A stretch of DNA of 64,000 nt from Crocinitomix sp. Its GTDB lineage: Bacteria; Bacteroidota; Bacteroidia; Flavobacteriales_D; Crocinitomicaceae. The notes below the pieces were generated by a model, which was not told where the DNA came from, did not search any database, and was given only the letters and a program-made list of their open reading frames with translations. The stretch covers positions 62,001 to 126,000 of the forward strand of contig WTCE01000100.1 of the NCBI GenBank assembly GCA_013138735.1, written 5' to 3'. The position numbers were made by a program, and so were the translations under genes. Of the stretch, positions 34,850-45,700 are shown one piece after another. The stretch's first letter is position 1. Each line of letters opens with the position of its first letter.

Positions 34850-36694
34850 TTACTTTCCGATATAAATTTTCTGACTCAAATTAGTCGTCTCACCGACAAG
34901 TGTTACAATAAAGATGCCACTTGCTGCTCCAGGAATTTGAATGATTTGTTCAGTTGAACCTGAGTTCAGTGGAGTTTGAAGTAAATGTCTTCCAGAAATA
35001 TCAACAACATTGACAGTTATCGCCTCTTGCGCTAAATCTTTCCAAGTTAATTTTAACTCATTTGCATTTGGCTGATAAGCATTGAAAATTGGAACTGCTT
35101 TATAATTTTCATCTGTTCCAGAAATGTGCCATGATGAGAAAGAGAAAATTCTTGTTTTACGTGATCCGCCAACTCCTAAATATTCTCCAGTAAACCAAAA
35201 CGTCATGTCATCTGTAGGATCCATAGACATTTGTGAGTAATCGCCAAAACGTCCTGCTGATGTTTGAGCGCCTTCTCCTTCAACTGCAATTAATTCTGGA
35301 ACCGTCATTTCATTTAAAGGATCATCCCAAAATCTACCTGTATATCTAATTCCAGGATAATCTTCTGATCCAGTATAACAATACGCCATTGCAATATTAC
35401 CTTGCGCATCCATTGATAAGTTTCCTAACCAACGACTAGCGTTTACATCTGGTGAATAAGTTCCTTGTTGGTGGATTGCCCAGTTTCCGTCATCATTATC
35501 TCTCAACTCATACCAACGTTGTCCAACTCGGTAAGTTCCTACACTTACGTTATGACATAAAACAAGCGTATTATAGCCATCAAATCGTCTGTATTGTGCT
35601 CTGTACATAAAAATACCTGGAATACCGTCTAAACGTTGATCAGTGTCTTTTTGAGTAATATTTTCTGTCCAACCACCTGATAAATTAGCATTAAACGATC
35701 CTGTATTTATTTCTTGATGCTCTGTTACAGAAGAACTTCCTGGACTGTCCCAATCAATTTCTGCTTTTAAAACTAAGATATGATCGGTTGCAACGCCAGG
35801 ATATCCGTTATCTTGTACTGCAAAAAAGTAACAAGGTTCGTCCATGTCTGGCTCCTCAGGTCCTTCAGCATAGGCAGGGGCAATACTGTTGAATAATTGA
35901 TAGACTGGAGGGAATGACATTTTAATTACACCCGCAGTTGGATCACCAACCAACATTTTTTCACGTTCAAAAGCTGAACAGTCAGCTGAAGCACTATTCG
36001 CACTCATGAAATATGCACTCGACCAAACCGAAAATTTCGGATAATCAGGAAATAAGGTATAGTCATATTCATAAGCATAATAAGCTCCTAATGGATCAGA
36101 AGTTTCAGAAACAGCAATTAAAAGTCCTGTTTCAGCTCCTCCTGGAGATCCATAAAATTGGCTAATAAACCAACGTTCTGCAAAACGATCGTACATAACG
36201 ATTGGATCACCTGAACCAGCTCTGTCCCATAAAGTGTTAAGTGAATAGGGTGGTGTTTCTGGATCAGCATCCTTCGTCCAAATTCTGTAAGTACTGTTTA
36301 CTGCCTGAACATAATAGTCTGGACCAACAGCTCCTGAGGGATCCGGTGGAAAAGCACCATATTGTCCATCAAAATTTTGAGCTACTCTGAAACCGCCCTC
36401 AGTGTTAGTTCCGTGAAAGTCTTGTAAGGCACCATCTGGTTCCATTACAGTACTCACTTCGCTTAAGTCAGCATGGCGCATTGGATTGATTGGCTTTGCA
36501 GCAGCTTCTAATGATAATGCATAATCATCAACTGGTTCAAGATATTCCATCATTTCACGTAATGGGGGAGTCTTTACAAAAGATTTGCACTGCTCAAAAG
36601 TTGTGCTTGTATTAATTGCGGACTCCGACTCTTCTTGTGCTGTAACAGTAATTGTCGCCAAACAAACTACAGCTGTTATAAGTATTTTCTTCAT
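34850..36694 (-). CDS. secreted protein with type IX (type A) sorting domain
   Basis: The product is 614 residues (616 from an alternative ATG at 36700). A signal peptide (MKKILITAVVCLATITVTAQ) is followed by a pro-like segment (EQCKSFVKTPPLREMMEYLEP), then a large domain with FDGQYGAFPPDPSGAVGPDYYVQAV-type opening, WFISQFYGSP, ASRWLGNLSMDAQGNIAMAYC and FGDYSQMSMDPTDDMTFWFTGEY. Such proteins are probably beta-propeller-like. The last ~75 residues (LTWKDLAQEAITVNVVDISGR, GIFIVTLVGE, QKIYIGK) form a type A sorting domain. It should be surface-exposed or released; enzymatic activity is not evident. Confidence 0.82.
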   Translation of the reverse strand: MKKILITAVVCLATITVTAQEESESAINTSTTFEQCKSFVKTPPLREMMEYLEPVDDYALSLEAAAKPINPMRHADLSEVSTVMEPDGALQDFHGTNTEGGFRVAQNFDGQYGAFPPDPSGAVGPDYYVQAVNSTYRIWTKDADPETPPYSLNTLWDRAGSGDPIVMYDRFAERWFISQFYGSPGGAETGLLIAVSETSDPLGAYYAYEYDYTLFPDYPKFSVWSSAYFMSANSASADCSAFEREKMLVGDPTAGVIKMSFPPVYQLFNSIAPAYAEGPEEPDMDEPCYFFAVQDNGYPGVATDHILVLKAEIDWDSPGSSSVTEHQEINTGSFNANLSGGWTENITQKDTDQRLDGIPGIFMYRAQYRRFDGYNTLVLCHNVSVGTYRVGQRWYELRDNDDGNWAIHQQGTYSPDVNASRWLGNLSMDAQGNIAMAYCYTGSEDYPGIRYTGRFWDDPLNEMTVPELIAVEGEGAQTSAGRFGDYSQMSMDPTDDMTFWFTGEYLGVGGSRKTRIFSFSSWHISGTDENYKAVPIFNAYQPNANELKLTWKDLAQEAITVNVVDISGRHLLQTPLNSGSTEQIIQIPGAASGIFIVTLVGETTNLSQKIYIGK

Positions 36695-36854
36695 GGTCAT
36701 ATTTCTATTCTTCTAATTTACGAAAAATAGAGGATAAAATCAGTCTTACTTAGCGCAAATATTGTAAGGCTACTAGCAAAGTTTAAAATAATCAAGCACA
36801 GGTTATAAATATTATTCAACGCAATGATTACCTTCGCCTAGTAGAACTGAAAAA

Positions 36855-37625
36855 ATGCCGCTATTTAAAAGAAACGTATTTGGACAATTAGTTTTTGTCA
36901 AGAAAATTATCATTCGGTTATTTGGGACAATTGCTTATGGTCGTTTTAATTGGGTTCATACCCCTAAAATTGAAGGTGCCGAGTTGTTTCAATACCTGCC
37001 TGATAAAAATGTTTTGATCGTATCAAACCATCAAACTTATTTTGCTGACGTCTCATTTTTCTTTCATGTTATCCATGCTGCAATTACAGGTCGCCCAAAT
37101 CGGATTAATTATCCGGGGTATCTAAAATGTAAAAAACACAATATTTATTATGTGGCGGCCGAGGAAACTATGAAGTCTGGGTTTTTACCAAAAATGTTGG
37201 CCTTATCAGGTGCTGTAACGGTAAATAGAACTTGGCGAGCAAATGGTGAAAATGTCAGGCGAACAGTAGATCGATCTGAGACCGATAATATTGACAAAGC
37301 ATTAAATGATGGCTGGGTAATTACTTTCCCTCAAGGCACAACAAAACCATACTCTCCTGGAAGAAAAGGAACAGCAATGCTTATAAAAAAGCATAAACCC
37401 GTTGTTGTACCCGTTGTGATTGATGGATTCAGAAGAGCATTTGATAAAAAGGGTTTGAAGAACAAAAAAAAGCGGACTGAACTAAAAATGACCGTGAAAC
37501 CGCCTTTAGAAATAGACTATTCAAAGACTGTAGAAGAGATTATGGCGCAGGTTATGGAAGCTATTGAGCAAACTCCAGATTTTAACTATTTTGAAAAGAT
37601 TAAAAAGCAGCCTATTGTGGAGTAG
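36855..37625 (+). CDS. PlsC-like lysophospholipid acyltransferase with HX5D motif
   Basis: This 256-residue protein has the PlsC layout: motif I NHQTYFAD, motif II-like SGAVTVNRT, motif III FPQGTTKPYSPG and motif IV VVPVVIDGFRRAF. The enzyme would transfer an acyl group to a lysophospholipid or similar acceptor at the inner membrane. Motif I has five residues between His and Asp, not four, and motif III has Gln where the standard FPEGT has Glu. The gene is a single unit between divergent and convergent neighbours and has a hairpin terminator after it. The acceptor could be something other than 1-acylglycerol phosphate. Confidence 0.8.
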   Translation: MPLFKRNVFGQLVFVKKIIIRLFGTIAYGRFNWVHTPKIEGAELFQYLPDKNVLIVSNHQTYFADVSFFFHVIHAAITGRPNRINYPGYLKCKKHNIYYVAAEETMKSGFLPKMLALSGAVTVNRTWRANGENVRRTVDRSETDNIDKALNDGWVITFPQGTTKPYSPGRKGTAMLIKKHKPVVVPVVIDGFRRAFDKKGLKNKKKRTELKMTVKPPLEIDYSKTVEEIMAQVMEAIEQTPDFNYFEKIKKQPIVE

Positions 37626-37637
37626 TGTATTGTTTTA

Positions 37638-37683
37638 AGTGTTATGTGTTAAAATTTTTTATTTGAACATAACACATAACACT
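37638..37683. terminator. bidirectional terminator between convergent genes
   Basis: AGTGTTATGTGTT pairs perfectly with AACACATAACACT (13 bp) around an AT-rich 20-base loop. The right arm overlaps the stop codon of the DUF4139 gene. Confidence 0.75.
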
Positions 37684-39385
37684 AAAGCCCCGCCAAGTTA
37701 ATTGGCTTTGTTTTCTCATACTTCACCGTATAAATGAGCTCATACTTATTTAATGCACCTGGTTTAATTTTATCTTTCCATGTTACAAAACCATTTATTT
37801 CATCTAATTTCCCACGGCTGATCGATTCAATTTCGATTTCAATTTCAGGGTTTCGAGATACGGGCACTTGATCTTCTACAATTAGTTCAATTGATGTTCG
37901 CGCAAGGTTTCGTACTTCTATTTGATAAGCGAATGTCTTTACAATTTTATCTCCAATAATTTTTTCCTTGGTTGCATTCTTTATCAATTGTCTTTTTACG
38001 GTAATATTAGTGGTTTTCCCCAAACTTAAATCCATTGTGTCTTTCATTGTGTTTGGATTGATGTAAGTGGCTCCTAAGTATGATCCATCATGAAAAATGG
38101 TGGCTTTTCCCGGAATCAAATTTAGTTTGTCAAGATCAGTAATCTGAGCAATTAAATAAACGCTTGGATCCAATTTAGGGACGGTATAGTAGAGGTAGTC
38201 TGTACTTAAAGAAGACGTTTTAACCAAAACCATGTTTTTTTGATTATCAGATTTGATAGTGTAGGGGAGGTCTATAGCATATTCAACTGAGACTAATTGT
38301 TCTACAGTTGTCACAAATTGATCTGCAGTTAAGGCCATACCCGACATGTCTTTATCTTCTTCAGCATATTCATCACTTCCGTTGTACAAAGACCCTGGAC
38401 TTGTTGCTTCTGTTGCTCTAATTGATTTTTTGGCGTCTCTATTGTATCCTTCGTAGTTTGCTGTGTAATAGTCCAAAAACCATGGGTTTAAGATTGGTTT
38501 TGTTTTATTGGCGTAAGGGTTATTGGTTGATAAATTTAAGCGAGTATTTTTCCAGTCAATACCTGTGTTTTGATAGACTTGAGCTTTATAGGTTAACTCT
38601 ATAGTTTTAGCACTGTTGCTGCTGCGTAAATCGTACAGTGGAATCCAACCTGCGTTTTGTACAAGGTATGTAACCTCTAACCGTCCACTTGCACCTTCAC
38701 TTGCTGATACTGTAACTATGATTTCGTGAATGGGTTCTGGATTTTGTGGGCCAACCAATTGGTTATTGCGGTTGTAGTTGTTTAACTCACCTAGTCTAAA
38801 ATTCATTCGATTTTGCTGTTTAGCAAGTAGTGTCTTTTCACGATTTAGTTGGAGTAGGTTCGCGTTAATACGATTCATTTCCTCATGATAAAACTTTAAG
38901 GCGTCTTTCAAAAGTGGAATTGAGTCGTTGACTTTTCCTTCCCCTTTGATCGTTCCATTGTTTTCAATAATACGTTTTTGACTGAGCAGTACATCCATCT
39001 TATTTTGAACTGCAGTTTGCTGGTAGGATAGGTCAAAGAGCGAATCTTGTAAATAGTAGATCTCCTTTTTAATTTTCGGCGGTATTTCATTCGATACCGG
39101 GTTTTGTTTGATTGGTTCAGGATAAATAATAGCGTGTTTCGAGTCTAGAATAACAACATTACCCGTTGCTTTTATTTGTAATGTATTCGCATCAATTTGT
39201 GCGCTTACGCCACTTATTTTTATTTCTGTTATCCCTTTTTTGACAGTATAATTTCCTTGTCTTTGAATTTGAGCGCCTTGTTGATAAACAACAACACTCT
39301 TGATTTTTGATTTCACTGTAAATTCTTCCGTTGCAAAAGAGTGAATACTGAATAAACAAGTGATAAGTATAAGAATTGATTTCAT
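37682..39385 (-). CDS. DUF4139 (mucoidy inhibitor MuiA-like) family protein
   Basis: The 567-residue protein has a signal peptide (MKSILILITCLFSIHSFA) and an N-terminal DUF4140-like part (IKSVVVYQQGAQIQRQG, ITEIKISGVSAQIDANTLQI). A coiled central helix follows (about 95-190, YHEEMNRINANLLQLNREKT). The C-terminal DUF4139 domain contains VTYLVQNAGWIPLYDLRS, TYKAQVYQNTGIDWKN, LSTNNPYANKTKPILNPW and FAYQIEVRNLARTSIEL. The family occurs widely in Bacteroidota with no settled function. The stop overlaps a shared terminator; no operon partner is evident. Confidence 0.88.
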   Translation of the reverse strand: MKSILILITCLFSIHSFATEEFTVKSKIKSVVVYQQGAQIQRQGNYTVKKGITEIKISGVSAQIDANTLQIKATGNVVILDSKHAIIYPEPIKQNPVSNEIPPKIKKEIYYLQDSLFDLSYQQTAVQNKMDVLLSQKRIIENNGTIKGEGKVNDSIPLLKDALKFYHEEMNRINANLLQLNREKTLLAKQQNRMNFRLGELNNYNRNNQLVGPQNPEPIHEIIVTVSASEGASGRLEVTYLVQNAGWIPLYDLRSSNSAKTIELTYKAQVYQNTGIDWKNTRLNLSTNNPYANKTKPILNPWFLDYYTANYEGYNRDAKKSIRATEATSPGSLYNGSDEYAEEDKDMSGMALTADQFVTTVEQLVSVEYAIDLPYTIKSDNQKNMVLVKTSSLSTDYLYYTVPKLDPSVYLIAQITDLDKLNLIPGKATIFHDGSYLGATYINPNTMKDTMDLSLGKTTNITVKRQLIKNATKEKIIGDKIVKTFAYQIEVRNLARTSIELIVEDQVPVSRNPEIEIEIESISRGKLDEINGFVTWKDKIKPGALNKYELIYTVKYEKTKPINLAGL

Positions 39386-39437
39386 GTGAAAGTTTTAATT
39401 TTTTTTAGCCTGTACAGGTAACTTTCACATTGGTTCA

Positions 39438-39473
39438 AAAAAAAAGCCCAGACAATAAATGTCTAGGCTTTTT
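39438..39473 (-). terminator. terminator after gldJ
   Basis: AAAAAGCC-AGAC and GTCT-GGCTTTTT form a stem with one C/A mismatch and a 7-base loop, with A-run and T-run flanks. It lies between gldJ (stop near 39491) and the DUF4139 gene. Confidence 0.8.
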
Positions 39474-39490
39474 AGCTAATGTTTTGTTGT

Positions 39491-41518
39491 CTATCTGTAT
39501 CGACCTAAGCCTCTTGGGCTTCCCATTCGATCCATAGCACATCTGAAACCAATTGTAGCTGATGATAATTCTTCATCTAAAAATCGTCTGTTCGATCCTA
39601 CAATCCAGTAAGCTCTATCTCTCCAAGAACCTCCTTTATACACACGTGCATTGTCAGAGATTAATGTTGTTGGCCAACTTGTTCTGTCGTTTGGTTTAAT
39701 ACCACCACCAGTTAAGTTATACTCTTCATGATCGTTTTGATACATTACTAAAGACTGATCTCTAACGCCATTGTTAATTTCTAATCTTCTTTGATCATCT
39801 CCAAATTTGGTTGAAGATTCGAAGTCACCATCTAGTTCATCTCTATAATCAGAGTTTCTATAGTTTCTACGGTCAATGTTTTCTTCCGCAACTACTGTTC
39901 TCCATTTCAATCGACCAGGTGTGTTTACAATGTATTCAGAAATACCTTGTCTTAAGATTGGAATAATTTCTAAAGGATATTCATTTCCAATTCCATCAGA
40001 TCGGATAAATCGTGGATCAACTCCGTCAAATAAACCATCAAAAATGTTTGTTTGAATAGTTTCAGAAGCTTCCATATAGAATTCATTATCAGACATTGTA
40101 ATTGCTTGATCAATAACTCTGTTTAATTCATCCAATAAAAGTAATTCCATTGAATCCTTTTCTTTGTTTCTAGACAAATAAACTTGTTCAGGTGGGTTGT
40201 TATAGTAATCAATGTCATTTCTTGATTTAACGTTTGACGACATACCACCGAACATAATAGATGTTGAATCTGTGTTGTCTGGAATATGCTCTTGAGCAGA
40301 AATTCTTTGATATCTCTTACTTTCAAACTCGTGTAAGTACTCTTTAATTCCGTGCGGATCATAAATGATCTGAGTTGTTTTCTCATCAATCACACCATCA
40401 TTACCTAATACTTTTGTTTTGAATACATTTCCTCTAAACGGACGGAACTCATCAAAATCCTCATGCGATAAAGGTCTATAAACATCCATTACCCATTCCG
40501 AAACATTTCCAGCCATATGGTAAAGACCATAATCATTTGGCCAATATGAATCAACAGGAGCAGTAATATCAGCAGCATCATTTAATGCACCAGCAGCACC
40601 CATATAATCTCCACGTCCTCTTACAAAGTTCGCACGGATATCTCCTTGAAATTCTTTGTCATCTTGACGTACCCAGTGACCTGTCCAAGGATAAGTTCTT
40701 CTGTTTTCAACAACTCCTGGATCTTCAGGGTTTGTCATACTTCCAATTAAACCGTAATATGCAAATTCCCATTCGGCTTCAGTCGGTAAGCGGTAGCGTG
40801 GTAAAAGAATACCATCTTCCATTCTTACAATACGTTGTCCTAGATCTTTACGTTTTCCACTCCAACCTTGCTTAGGATCTAAATCTCTCAAATATTGTTC
40901 CTCTTGCGGGTGATATTGATTAGCTAAATAAGCATCTGTTGTAAACGGCTCACCAGATTGGTCTGGATTTAACGTTAGTACACCCTCACGAATTAGGATA
41001 AACTCATTTACACGATCAGTTCTCCACTTACAAAAATCATTTGCTTGTGCCCAACTAACACCAACTACAGGGTAGTTTTGGTAAGACGGGTGACGCAAGT
41101 AATATTCTACGTAAGGTTCGTTATAAGCCATTGGAGATCTCCAACAAAGCGTATCCGGTAATGCATTTTTATGAATCATTGGATATTCTTCATAAGTACG
41201 CTTAATCCAATATAAATACTCTAACCAGTTAAAGTTAGTTACCTCAAATTGGTCAATATAGAAAGAAGAAACAGTTACACGTCTTGGAATATTATTCCAT
41301 TCGTAAGTTACATCCTGTTCAGTTCTACCCATTGTAAACGTTCCACCTTCAACCAAAATTAAACCTGGACCAGTTTCTTGATCAAAATAAGGCACCTTTT
41401 GGAATCCACCATTTGCCGGATTATTGTACTCCCAGCCTGTTGTATTCGATCTTTCACGAGCACAAGATAGTGCAGCAGCGCAAGCCAACAGAACTATTAA
41501 AAGTTTATTCACCTTCAT
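39491..41518 (-). CDS. gldJ: gliding motility lipoprotein GldJ
   Basis: From the ATG at 41518 the product is 675 residues, with lipobox LSCARE. It contains a formylglycine-generating-enzyme/SUMF1-like fold: PGLILVEGGTFTMGRTEQDV, VSSFYIDQFEVTNFNWLEYLYW, YPVVGVSWAQANDFCKWRTDRVNE, LPTEAEWEFAYYG, YHMAGNVSEWVMDVYRP and, late, VYKGGSWRDRAYW with IGFRCAMDRMG. The N-terminal RSNTTGWEYNNPANGGF is typical of GldJ, not GldK. GldJ stabilises GldK and is required for gliding and type IX secretion. The protein is somewhat longer than the Flavobacterium homologue as I recall it. A PorP/SprF paralogue lies 81 bases upstream and porU/porV are divergent beyond, as in known gldJ loci. Confidence 0.93.
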   Translation of the reverse strand: MKVNKLLIVLLACAAALSCARERSNTTGWEYNNPANGGFQKVPYFDQETGPGLILVEGGTFTMGRTEQDVTYEWNNIPRRVTVSSFYIDQFEVTNFNWLEYLYWIKRTYEEYPMIHKNALPDTLCWRSPMAYNEPYVEYYLRHPSYQNYPVVGVSWAQANDFCKWRTDRVNEFILIREGVLTLNPDQSGEPFTTDAYLANQYHPQEEQYLRDLDPKQGWSGKRKDLGQRIVRMEDGILLPRYRLPTEAEWEFAYYGLIGSMTNPEDPGVVENRRTYPWTGHWVRQDDKEFQGDIRANFVRGRGDYMGAAGALNDAADITAPVDSYWPNDYGLYHMAGNVSEWVMDVYRPLSHEDFDEFRPFRGNVFKTKVLGNDGVIDEKTTQIIYDPHGIKEYLHEFESKRYQRISAQEHIPDNTDSTSIMFGGMSSNVKSRNDIDYYNNPPEQVYLSRNKEKDSMELLLLDELNRVIDQAITMSDNEFYMEASETIQTNIFDGLFDGVDPRFIRSDGIGNEYPLEIIPILRQGISEYIVNTPGRLKWRTVVAEENIDRRNYRNSDYRDELDGDFESSTKFGDDQRRLEINNGVRDQSLVMYQNDHEEYNLTGGGIKPNDRTSWPTTLISDNARVYKGGSWRDRAYWIVGSNRRFLDEELSSATIGFRCAMDRMGSPRGLGRYR

Positions 41519-41599
41519 GTTATATGATTTAATTCGTGTATTCATTTTTTTAATCCTTTATGCTATAACAAAACCCAAAACAATGGTTACAATCTTTTT

Positions 41600-42592
41600 T
41601 TAGAAAGACGGACATGATATTGTTCTAAAGCGTTTTGGTTTGTCTTTACAACTAAAATTGAAGCCTAATGACAGTTCGTGAGAACCCCCAGAGGCGTTAG
41701 TTAATGGCGATATTGTTATATCATAACTGTATCCAAATCTAAATGACCCGGCGTCAATTCCAATTGATAAAATAAATGCGTCTCTTGCTCTCCACCATGC
41801 TCCAGCAGTAAATGCTCCATATTTAATATAAGTACCTACATTTAATTGCATGAACCCATCTTGATAGGTATAGATAACGTTTGGCGAGATAGAAGTAACA
41901 TTTGAGTACTGCGATCCTTTTCCAAATTCAATGTTTGCTCCAATATGTCCCGTAAAACGCATTGGTAAATTACTTTGCCCATCAGGGTTCAGAATTAAAC
42001 TTTCTTCTGGAGTATTTAAATGCTTAGCTGCAAATCCGAAATAGAAGTTTTCTGAATATCCGACAAATCCAGCAGAAAGATCAAAAAACCCTTTGGTTCC
42101 CCAATTGCCACCATCTCCCCAGAAATTACCACGTGGTAAATCTCCCGTTTGATAAATAAAACCTCTTCTAGGATCAATTTGATCACCAAATGTCAATTTA
42201 CTCCAATTTAAAAATTTCTGATTCCATCCAGCCTGTGCTCCAAAAAGCATAGTGAATTTACGAGAAACTTGTAAGTGGTAAGAATAAGCCAAATTAACAG
42301 TAGTCCAGTTTAACGTGTTCTTCCCAGCCATGTCATTGGTTACCATTAATGCTACTCCACCTTGCAAAACATTCACAAATTGATCGTAAGAAACACTATT
42401 GGTAACAAATGCTCCGGAAATAGACGGCCACTGGTTACGGTAGTTTAGATTTAATCTAGGACATCCATGTGTCCCTGCCATAGCCGGATTTAAATAAATC
42501 GGGTTAGCATAAAATTGTGTAAATTCGGGATCCTGCGAAAACGACGTAGCGTTAACGCATATTAAAAGAAACCCAATTATAATTTTTTTCAT
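41600..42592 (-). CDS. PorP/SprF-family type IX secretion membrane protein
   Basis: The 330-residue barrel protein has a signal peptide (MKKIIIGFLLICVNATSFS) and the family opening QDPEFTQFYANPIYLNPAMAGT. Further motifs: LNLNYRNQWPSISGAFVTNSVS, GGVALMVTNDMAGKNTLN and the closing FRFGYSYDITISPLTNASGGSHELSLGF. It differs from the copy at 24345-25274 and is not next to an adhesin gene. It lies between gldJ and porU, so it may serve the core secretion machinery or many clients. A Cys pair near the end (SCKDKPKRFRTISC) is unusual beside its paralogue. Confidence 0.9.
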   Translation of the reverse strand: MKKIIIGFLLICVNATSFSQDPEFTQFYANPIYLNPAMAGTHGCPRLNLNYRNQWPSISGAFVTNSVSYDQFVNVLQGGVALMVTNDMAGKNTLNWTTVNLAYSYHLQVSRKFTMLFGAQAGWNQKFLNWSKLTFGDQIDPRRGFIYQTGDLPRGNFWGDGGNWGTKGFFDLSAGFVGYSENFYFGFAAKHLNTPEESLILNPDGQSNLPMRFTGHIGANIEFGKGSQYSNVTSISPNVIYTYQDGFMQLNVGTYIKYGAFTAGAWWRARDAFILSIGIDAGSFRFGYSYDITISPLTNASGGSHELSLGFNFSCKDKPKRFRTISCPSF

Positions 42593-42772
42593 GTCAAATA
42601 TGGCTTTTGTGATCCATAATCACTTCAACTCAGACTTACGATACGACTTCATGCAAATAAAGGTTACATATATCGAAATCTTTCGCAAGATTTGCAATAA
42701 TAATTAATTTAGTTCGTTTTTAAAACAAAATTGGCATCACATTTTAGAAATATAACGCTTGCAACTCTCAAA

Positions 42773-45700
42773 ATGAAAAATATAATTCTCTTTATTACGC
42801 TCTTTTGTTCCAGTTTTGGCTGGTCGCAAACATTCAACTTTACCTTTGAAACCCAATGGGTCGCTCATGAAAACCGTTGCATCCCCTGTGACTATAATGA
42901 GGTAAATGGTGAAGTAATCTCAACAATTACGAAACAAATAAAAGTTCGTGGTAATTATGAGTTCACATATAATATTGAAAATGTTAAATATGAAACGGTT
43001 GAGCTCCCTTCATTTTACGATAAAAATGTATTACCGTCTGAAGCGGACTTGAGTGTAACTTTTGGAGAATCGCGCCAAGAGAATTTTATTACCTTAGTTT
43101 ATAATCCAATCGTTAATCGAAACGGGAAAATAGAAATGTTAAAGGAGATAGAGATTTCTGTTAGTGGTGCTCCAAATTTTGAGAGTCAGAATAGAGATTT
43201 TGATTTTGCATCTGTTTCTGTCCTTGCTTCTGGTGATTGGTATAAAATTGGTGTCTCATCTGATGGTGTCCATAAGATTGATTATAGTGATTTGGCTGAC
43301 ATGGGAGTTGCAGTTGGTTCATTGAATCCAAATGCAATTAATGTTTATGGAAATCAAATTGCTGAATTGCCCCATACGAACTGGGCAGCTCGTCCTGATG
43401 ATTTGCTGAAAAATTCAATTGAAGTTGTTGGTGATGGAGATGGATCGTTTGATACAGAGGACTATGCCTTGTTTTATGCAAAAGGTCCTGAAAAACTAAT
43501 CATTAATTCATCTGATTTCTATCCAAGAAAAAATAAGATTGATTCTTTGAACTATTATTTTATTCATATTGATAACGCAGACATCCCTAAAAGGATTGGA
43601 ACAGTTAATAATTCGGCAGACCCGGTGAATGATGAAGTGACTTCTTATAACTCATACGCCTTGCATGAAAATAACAATGTAAACCTATTAAAATCTGGAG
43701 ACGGATGGTATGGCGAACACTTTGAGGGCTCAAGCTTAACGAGCAGCTTTTCAATTAACGCAGAAAATAGAGTTCTTTCGGAGCCCATTTTTTTAGAGAC
43801 GAAGTTTGTCTGTAAAAGTAAATCGGGGAGTTCGGGTTTAATTGTGAACGTGAATGGCGCAGAAGTGGACAATATAGCGGCAGGAAATGTTTCTGGAAGT
43901 TATACCGTGGCAACGAATGAAGGAAATTCAGTTGATTTTAATTCTGGAACCGAAAATATTAATGTTGATTTAACTTTTTATAGAACATCCGCCTCAGCCG
44001 AAGCTTGGCTCGATTATATGGAGTTTAATTACATTAAAAAATTACAAATGGGTGTTAATCAATTATTGATTCGAGATTTACGTAATGTAGGTTCTGGAGT
44101 TGTAAAGCGATATAACATGGCAGGTTCAAATGCAAGTACGAACGTTTGGGAAATTACGGATGGGATAAACGCTAAAAAAGTAAATGGAAATTTAAGTGGT
44201 TCTAACTATACGTATATTATGGATGCAGATACTTTACGGTCATTTGTTGCATTCAATGTTGCGCAAACTAAAAGTGTAATTATCACGGGCAATTATTTAG
44301 GTAAAATAGCTAATCAAAACTTACATGGTTTACCTCAGGCAGATTATGTAATTGTTTCGCATGAATCATTGCGTTCACAGGCAGACAGATTAGCGAATTT
44401 ACACCGAGCAAATGGCTTGTCTGTTCATGTAGTTGATATTCAAACAATTTATAATGAATTTAGCAGTGGGGTTTCAGATCCTGTGGCAGTAAGATGGTTT
44501 GCGAAAATGTTTTACGATCGCGTAGCAGTTGATCCCGATAATACCTTAAAATATCTTTGTCTTTTCGGAGATGGTACTTATGACCCACTTAACCGAATTG
44601 CTAATAATAACTACCTCTTACCAACCTATAATAGTCCAGAGTCTGGTCCTGTAGATTATATTTCTTCATTCACAGCTGATGATTTCTTTGGTTTGTTAGA
44701 TGATCTTGAATCTATGTCGGCAACAGATATGTTGGATATTGGTATTGGAAGAATTCCAGTGTCGGATCTAGAGAAGGCCGAACAAGTGGTTGATAAAATT
44801 CAACATTATATGAATTATGGATCAACATTATATAGCAATACTTCAGGTATCCAATGCGATTCAGATGGCTATGCTTCTACATTTGGAGATTGGCGAAATA
44901 GAATTGTGCTAATGGCAGATGACGAAAATAACGGTCAGTTTGTTTCAGATTGCGAGTCATTGAGCGATACAACGTTTAAATATCATCCAGAAATTAATGT
45001 GGTAAAGATATATTTAGATGCCTATAAACAAACAGTTACTTCTGGTGGGCAAAGATATCCTGATGTTGAAGAAGCCATAAATCAAAACATGAATAAAGGC
45101 GCTTTAGTCTTTAATTATGTTGGGCATGGAGGAGAAACAGGACTTTCGCTAGAACGTGTTGTATCTATTCCAATGATTCAAAATTGGTCTAACATTAACA
45201 ATATGCCAATCTTTATCTCAGCAACCTGTGAGTTTAGCCGTTTTGATGATCCTGGGCGAGTGTCTGCTGGTGAAACTACTTTAACGACACCTTATGGCGG
45301 TGCTGTTGGATTGCTGACAACAACTCGCTTGGTGTACATTACCGTGAACACTATTTTAGTGCAAAATTTATATACGGAATTATTCAGTGAAGAAGATGGG
45401 GAGCCATTAGGTTTAGGAGAAATCATTCGTCGCACAAAAAATTTAACACTAGGTAGTAATAATATGCGGAATTTCACTTTACTAGGAGATCCTGCATTAA
45501 AACTAGGTAAAGCCGGCCCACGAATTATGACGGATGAAATTAATGGGGTGGATGTTTCAATGGTGACCGATACCTTAAAAGCACTTTCTAAAATTACGGT
45601 AACAGGTCATGTTGAAAATGATGCTGGAACTTTATTGAGTGGTTATAATGGACTAGTTTATCCTACAGTATTTGATAAACGCAAAACACGCTATACGCTT

